Part shown: positions 62,396-64,000 of the stretch, piece by piece
How the letters are laid out: every line of letters starts with the position of its first letter
How positions within the stretch are numbered: the stretch's first letter is position 1
NCBI RefSeq assembly: GCF_018599185.1
Contig: NZ_JAHFVL010000001.1
Span: forward strand, 992,001-1,056,000
Direction: 5' to 3'
Length of the DNA stretch: 64,000 nt
Origin: Rhodanobacter sp. LX-99
GTDB taxonomy: Bacteria; Pseudomonadota; Gammaproteobacteria; Xanthomonadales; Rhodanobacteraceae
Notes under the pieces: model-generated
Told to the model about the DNA's origin: nothing
What the model saw: the letters and a program-made list of their open reading frames with translations, nothing else
Database searches by the model: none
Made by a program: the position numbers and the translations under genes

Positions 62396-64000
62396 GAGAT
62401 CCGCGCTACGACATCCTGTTCACCCCGCTCAAGATCGGCCCGGTGACGGCGAAGAACCGCTTCTTCCAGGTGCCGCACTGCAACGGCATGGGCCACGCGA
62501 TGCCGCTGGCGCACGCGGCGATGCGCGAGACCAAGGCCGAGGGCGGCTGGGCGGTGGTCTCCACCGAGGAGTGCGAGATCCATCCCAGCGGCGACCTCAC
62601 GCCCTACGTCGAGGCGCGGCTGTGGGACGACCGCGACATCCCCGCGCTGGCGCTGATGTGCGACAAGGTGCACGCGCACGGCGCGCTGGCCGCGCTGGAG
62701 CTGTCGCACAACGGCCCCACCGCGTCGAACCTGTATTCGCGCGAGGTGCTGCTGGCGCCGTCGCACCAGCCGACCAAGTACGGCTACCCGCACCAGGCGC
62801 GCGCGATGACCCTGCACGACATCCGCGAATACCGGCGCTGGCATCGCGAGGCGGCGATCCGCGGCAAGCGCGCGGGGATGGACATCATCTACGTCTACGC
62901 CGCGCACGACCTGTCGCTGGCGATGCATTTCCTGCAGCGCCGGCGCAACCAGCGCAGCGACGAGTACGGCGGTTCCCTGGAGAACCGCGTGCGTCTGCTG
63001 CGCGAGGTGCTGCAGGACACGAAGGATGCCGTGGGCGACACCTGCGCGGTGGCGCTGCGCTTCGCCACCGAGGAACTGCTCGGCCCCGGCGGCGTGGAGC
63101 TGGCCGAGGCCAAGGACATCGTGGGCATGCTGGCCGAGCTGCCGGATCTCTGGGACGTGAACGTCGCCGCCTGGTACAACGACTCGGTGCCCTCGCGCTT
63201 CGCCGGCGAGGGTGCGCAGGAGCCGTTCATCGACTTCGTCAAGCAGACCACCAGCAAGCCGGTGGTGGGCGTGGGCCGCTTCACCTCGCCGGACACCATG
63301 GTGTCGCAGCTCAAGCGCGGCGTGCTGGACATGATCGGCTGCGCGCGCCCGTCGATCGCGGATCCCTTTTTGCCGCGCAAGATCGAGGAAGGCCGCGTCG
63401 ACGACATCCGCGAATGCATCGGCTGCAACATCTGCGTCTCCGGCGACATGACCATCTCGCCGATCCGCTGCACGCAGAACCCGACGATGGGCGAGGAATG
63501 GCGCAAGGGCTGGCATCCGGAACGGATCGCGCCGAAGCGCTCGGCCAGCCGCGTGCTGGTGGTCGGTGCCGGGCCGGCCGGGCTGGAAGCCGCGCGTGCG
63601 CTCGGTCAGCGCGGCTATGAGGTGAGCCTGGCCGAAGCGCGCCGCGAGCTCGGCGGCCGCGTCACCCGCGAGGCGCGCCTGCCCGGCCTGGCCGAATGGG
63701 CGCGCGTGCGCGACTGGCGCATGGGACAGATCGACAAGTTCGCGAATATAGCCGTCTATCTCGATTCGGCCTTGACCGCACAGGACGTGCTCGACTTCGG
63801 CGCCGAGCACGTGGTGCTGGCCACCGGCTGCCACTGGCGCCGCGACGGCTATGGGCGCAGCAACGGTTTCGCCATCCCCGGCTTCGCGGGCAATTCCCGT
63901 GTGTTCACGCCCGACGACCTGATGGATGGCCACCTGCCGGAAGGACGCGTGGTCGTATTCGACGACGACGGCTTCTACTACGGCAGCGTCGCGGCCGAGA
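62392..64000 (+). CDS. NADH:flavin oxidoreductase of the DgcA/StcD/TMADH family, 3-prime end outside the window
   Basis: 536 residues are visible. An N-terminal OYE-type TIM barrel (FTPLKIGPVTAKNRFFQVPH; DIIYVYAAHDLSLAMHFL; RRRNQRSDEYGGSLENRVRL) is followed by a 4Fe-4S motif starting at C342 (CIGCNICVSG, then IRC) and a dinucleotide fold (VLVVGAGPAGLEAARALG, about residue 385). This is the architecture of trimethylamine dehydrogenase and of DgcA and StcD, which demethylate dimethylglycine and stachydrine-derived methylprolines. With the Rieske oxygenase it would carry out successive N-demethylations. The C terminus is missing only because of the window edge. Confidence 0.88.
   Translation, partial: MRDPRYDILFTPLKIGPVTAKNRFFQVPHCNGMGHAMPLAHAAMRETKAEGGWAVVSTEECEIHPSGDLTPYVEARLWDDRDIPALALMCDKVHAHGALAALELSHNGPTASNLYSREVLLAPSHQPTKYGYPHQARAMTLHDIREYRRWHREAAIRGKRAGMDIIYVYAAHDLSLAMHFLQRRRNQRSDEYGGSLENRVRLLREVLQDTKDAVGDTCAVALRFATEELLGPGGVELAEAKDIVGMLAELPDLWDVNVAAWYNDSVPSRFAGEGAQEPFIDFVKQTTSKPVVGVGRFTSPDTMVSQLKRGVLDMIGCARPSIADPFLPRKIEEGRVDDIRECIGCNICVSGDMTISPIRCTQNPTMGEEWRKGWHPERIAPKRSASRVLVVGAGPAGLEAARALGQRGYEVSLAEARRELGGRVTREARLPGLAEWARVRDWRMGQIDKFANIAVYLDSALTAQDVLDFGAEHVVLATGCHWRRDGYGRSNGFAIPGFAGNSRVFTPDDLMDGHLPEGRVVVFDDDGFYYGSVAAE

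Overview
The window (about two thirds G+C, densely coded) reads as a chromosomal segment of a gammaproteobacterium of the order Xanthomonadales, most likely Rhodanobacteraceae (Rhodanobacter, Dyella or Luteibacter-like). This rests on the twitching-motility chemosensory genes pilG-H-I-J-chpA followed by gshB and a TonB-like gene, the pilU-pilT-proC-yggT neighbourhood, a TonB-dependent receptor next to a TPR-sulfotransferase, and GGGATTCGG-type and CATCC-hairpin intergenic repeats. No strain can be named from sequence alone. No tRNA, rRNA, CRISPR array, transposase or prophage gene was seen.

Layout. 1-4776 (minus): type IV pilus chemosensory operon. 5140-11524 (plus): gshB, a TonB-like protein, yqgE-ruvX-pyrB, a large lipoprotein and a BON protein. 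11596-13975 (minus): pilT and pilU. 14345-15741 (plus): proC-yggT. 16221-18074 (minus): pdxH-yjbQ-periplasmic-binding-like gene. 18308-25081: glycerate-kinase-like gene, dodecin, ybjQ and an epimerase (minus), then aroK-aroB, a WGR protein, hemE, a hydrolase and a small membrane protein. 25237-32927: valS, rimI, a holD-like gene, pssA, proS and an H-NS family gene. 33205-37329 (minus): ThrE-like exporter, NfeD, SPFH protein and an NtrY-like sensor kinase. 37634-54741 (minus): a small secreted protein, an NtrC-type regulator and a very large ABC exporter operon. 54995-59672 (minus): TonB-dependent receptor and TPR-sulfotransferase. 59947-64000 (plus): Rieske oxygenase, APC permease and a DgcA/TMADH-like flavoenzyme cut by the window edge.

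The standout is 38039-54880. One periplasmic adaptor (HlyD type) and one MacB/LolD-type ATPase are followed by ten FtsX/MacB-type permease genes that alternate strictly between two paralogous types, A and B: five A-B pairs in tandem. The pairs fall into two matching clades, stem-loops lie between pairs, and every A protein carries a cysteine pair in its periplasmic domain. Upstream of the adaptor gene is an exact match to the sigma-54 -24/-12 consensus with a 14-bp perfect palindrome about 98 bp upstream of the predicted start. An NtrC-family activator gene lies at the other end of the array and an NtrY-like kinase gene just beyond it. The inferred system is a two-component, sigma-54-controlled exporter or envelope-stress machine with a multiplied permease repertoire; its substrate is unknown.

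Second themes are repeats and catabolism. Hairpins of the form stem-CA-TCC(A)-TG-stem occur in arrays near 16 kb and 37.5 kb and singly in the ABC operon; GGGATTCGG inverted repeats sit in three intercistronic gaps; and a repeat has entered valS in frame. The right-end operon looks built for oxidative N-demethylation of a betaine-like quaternary amine.
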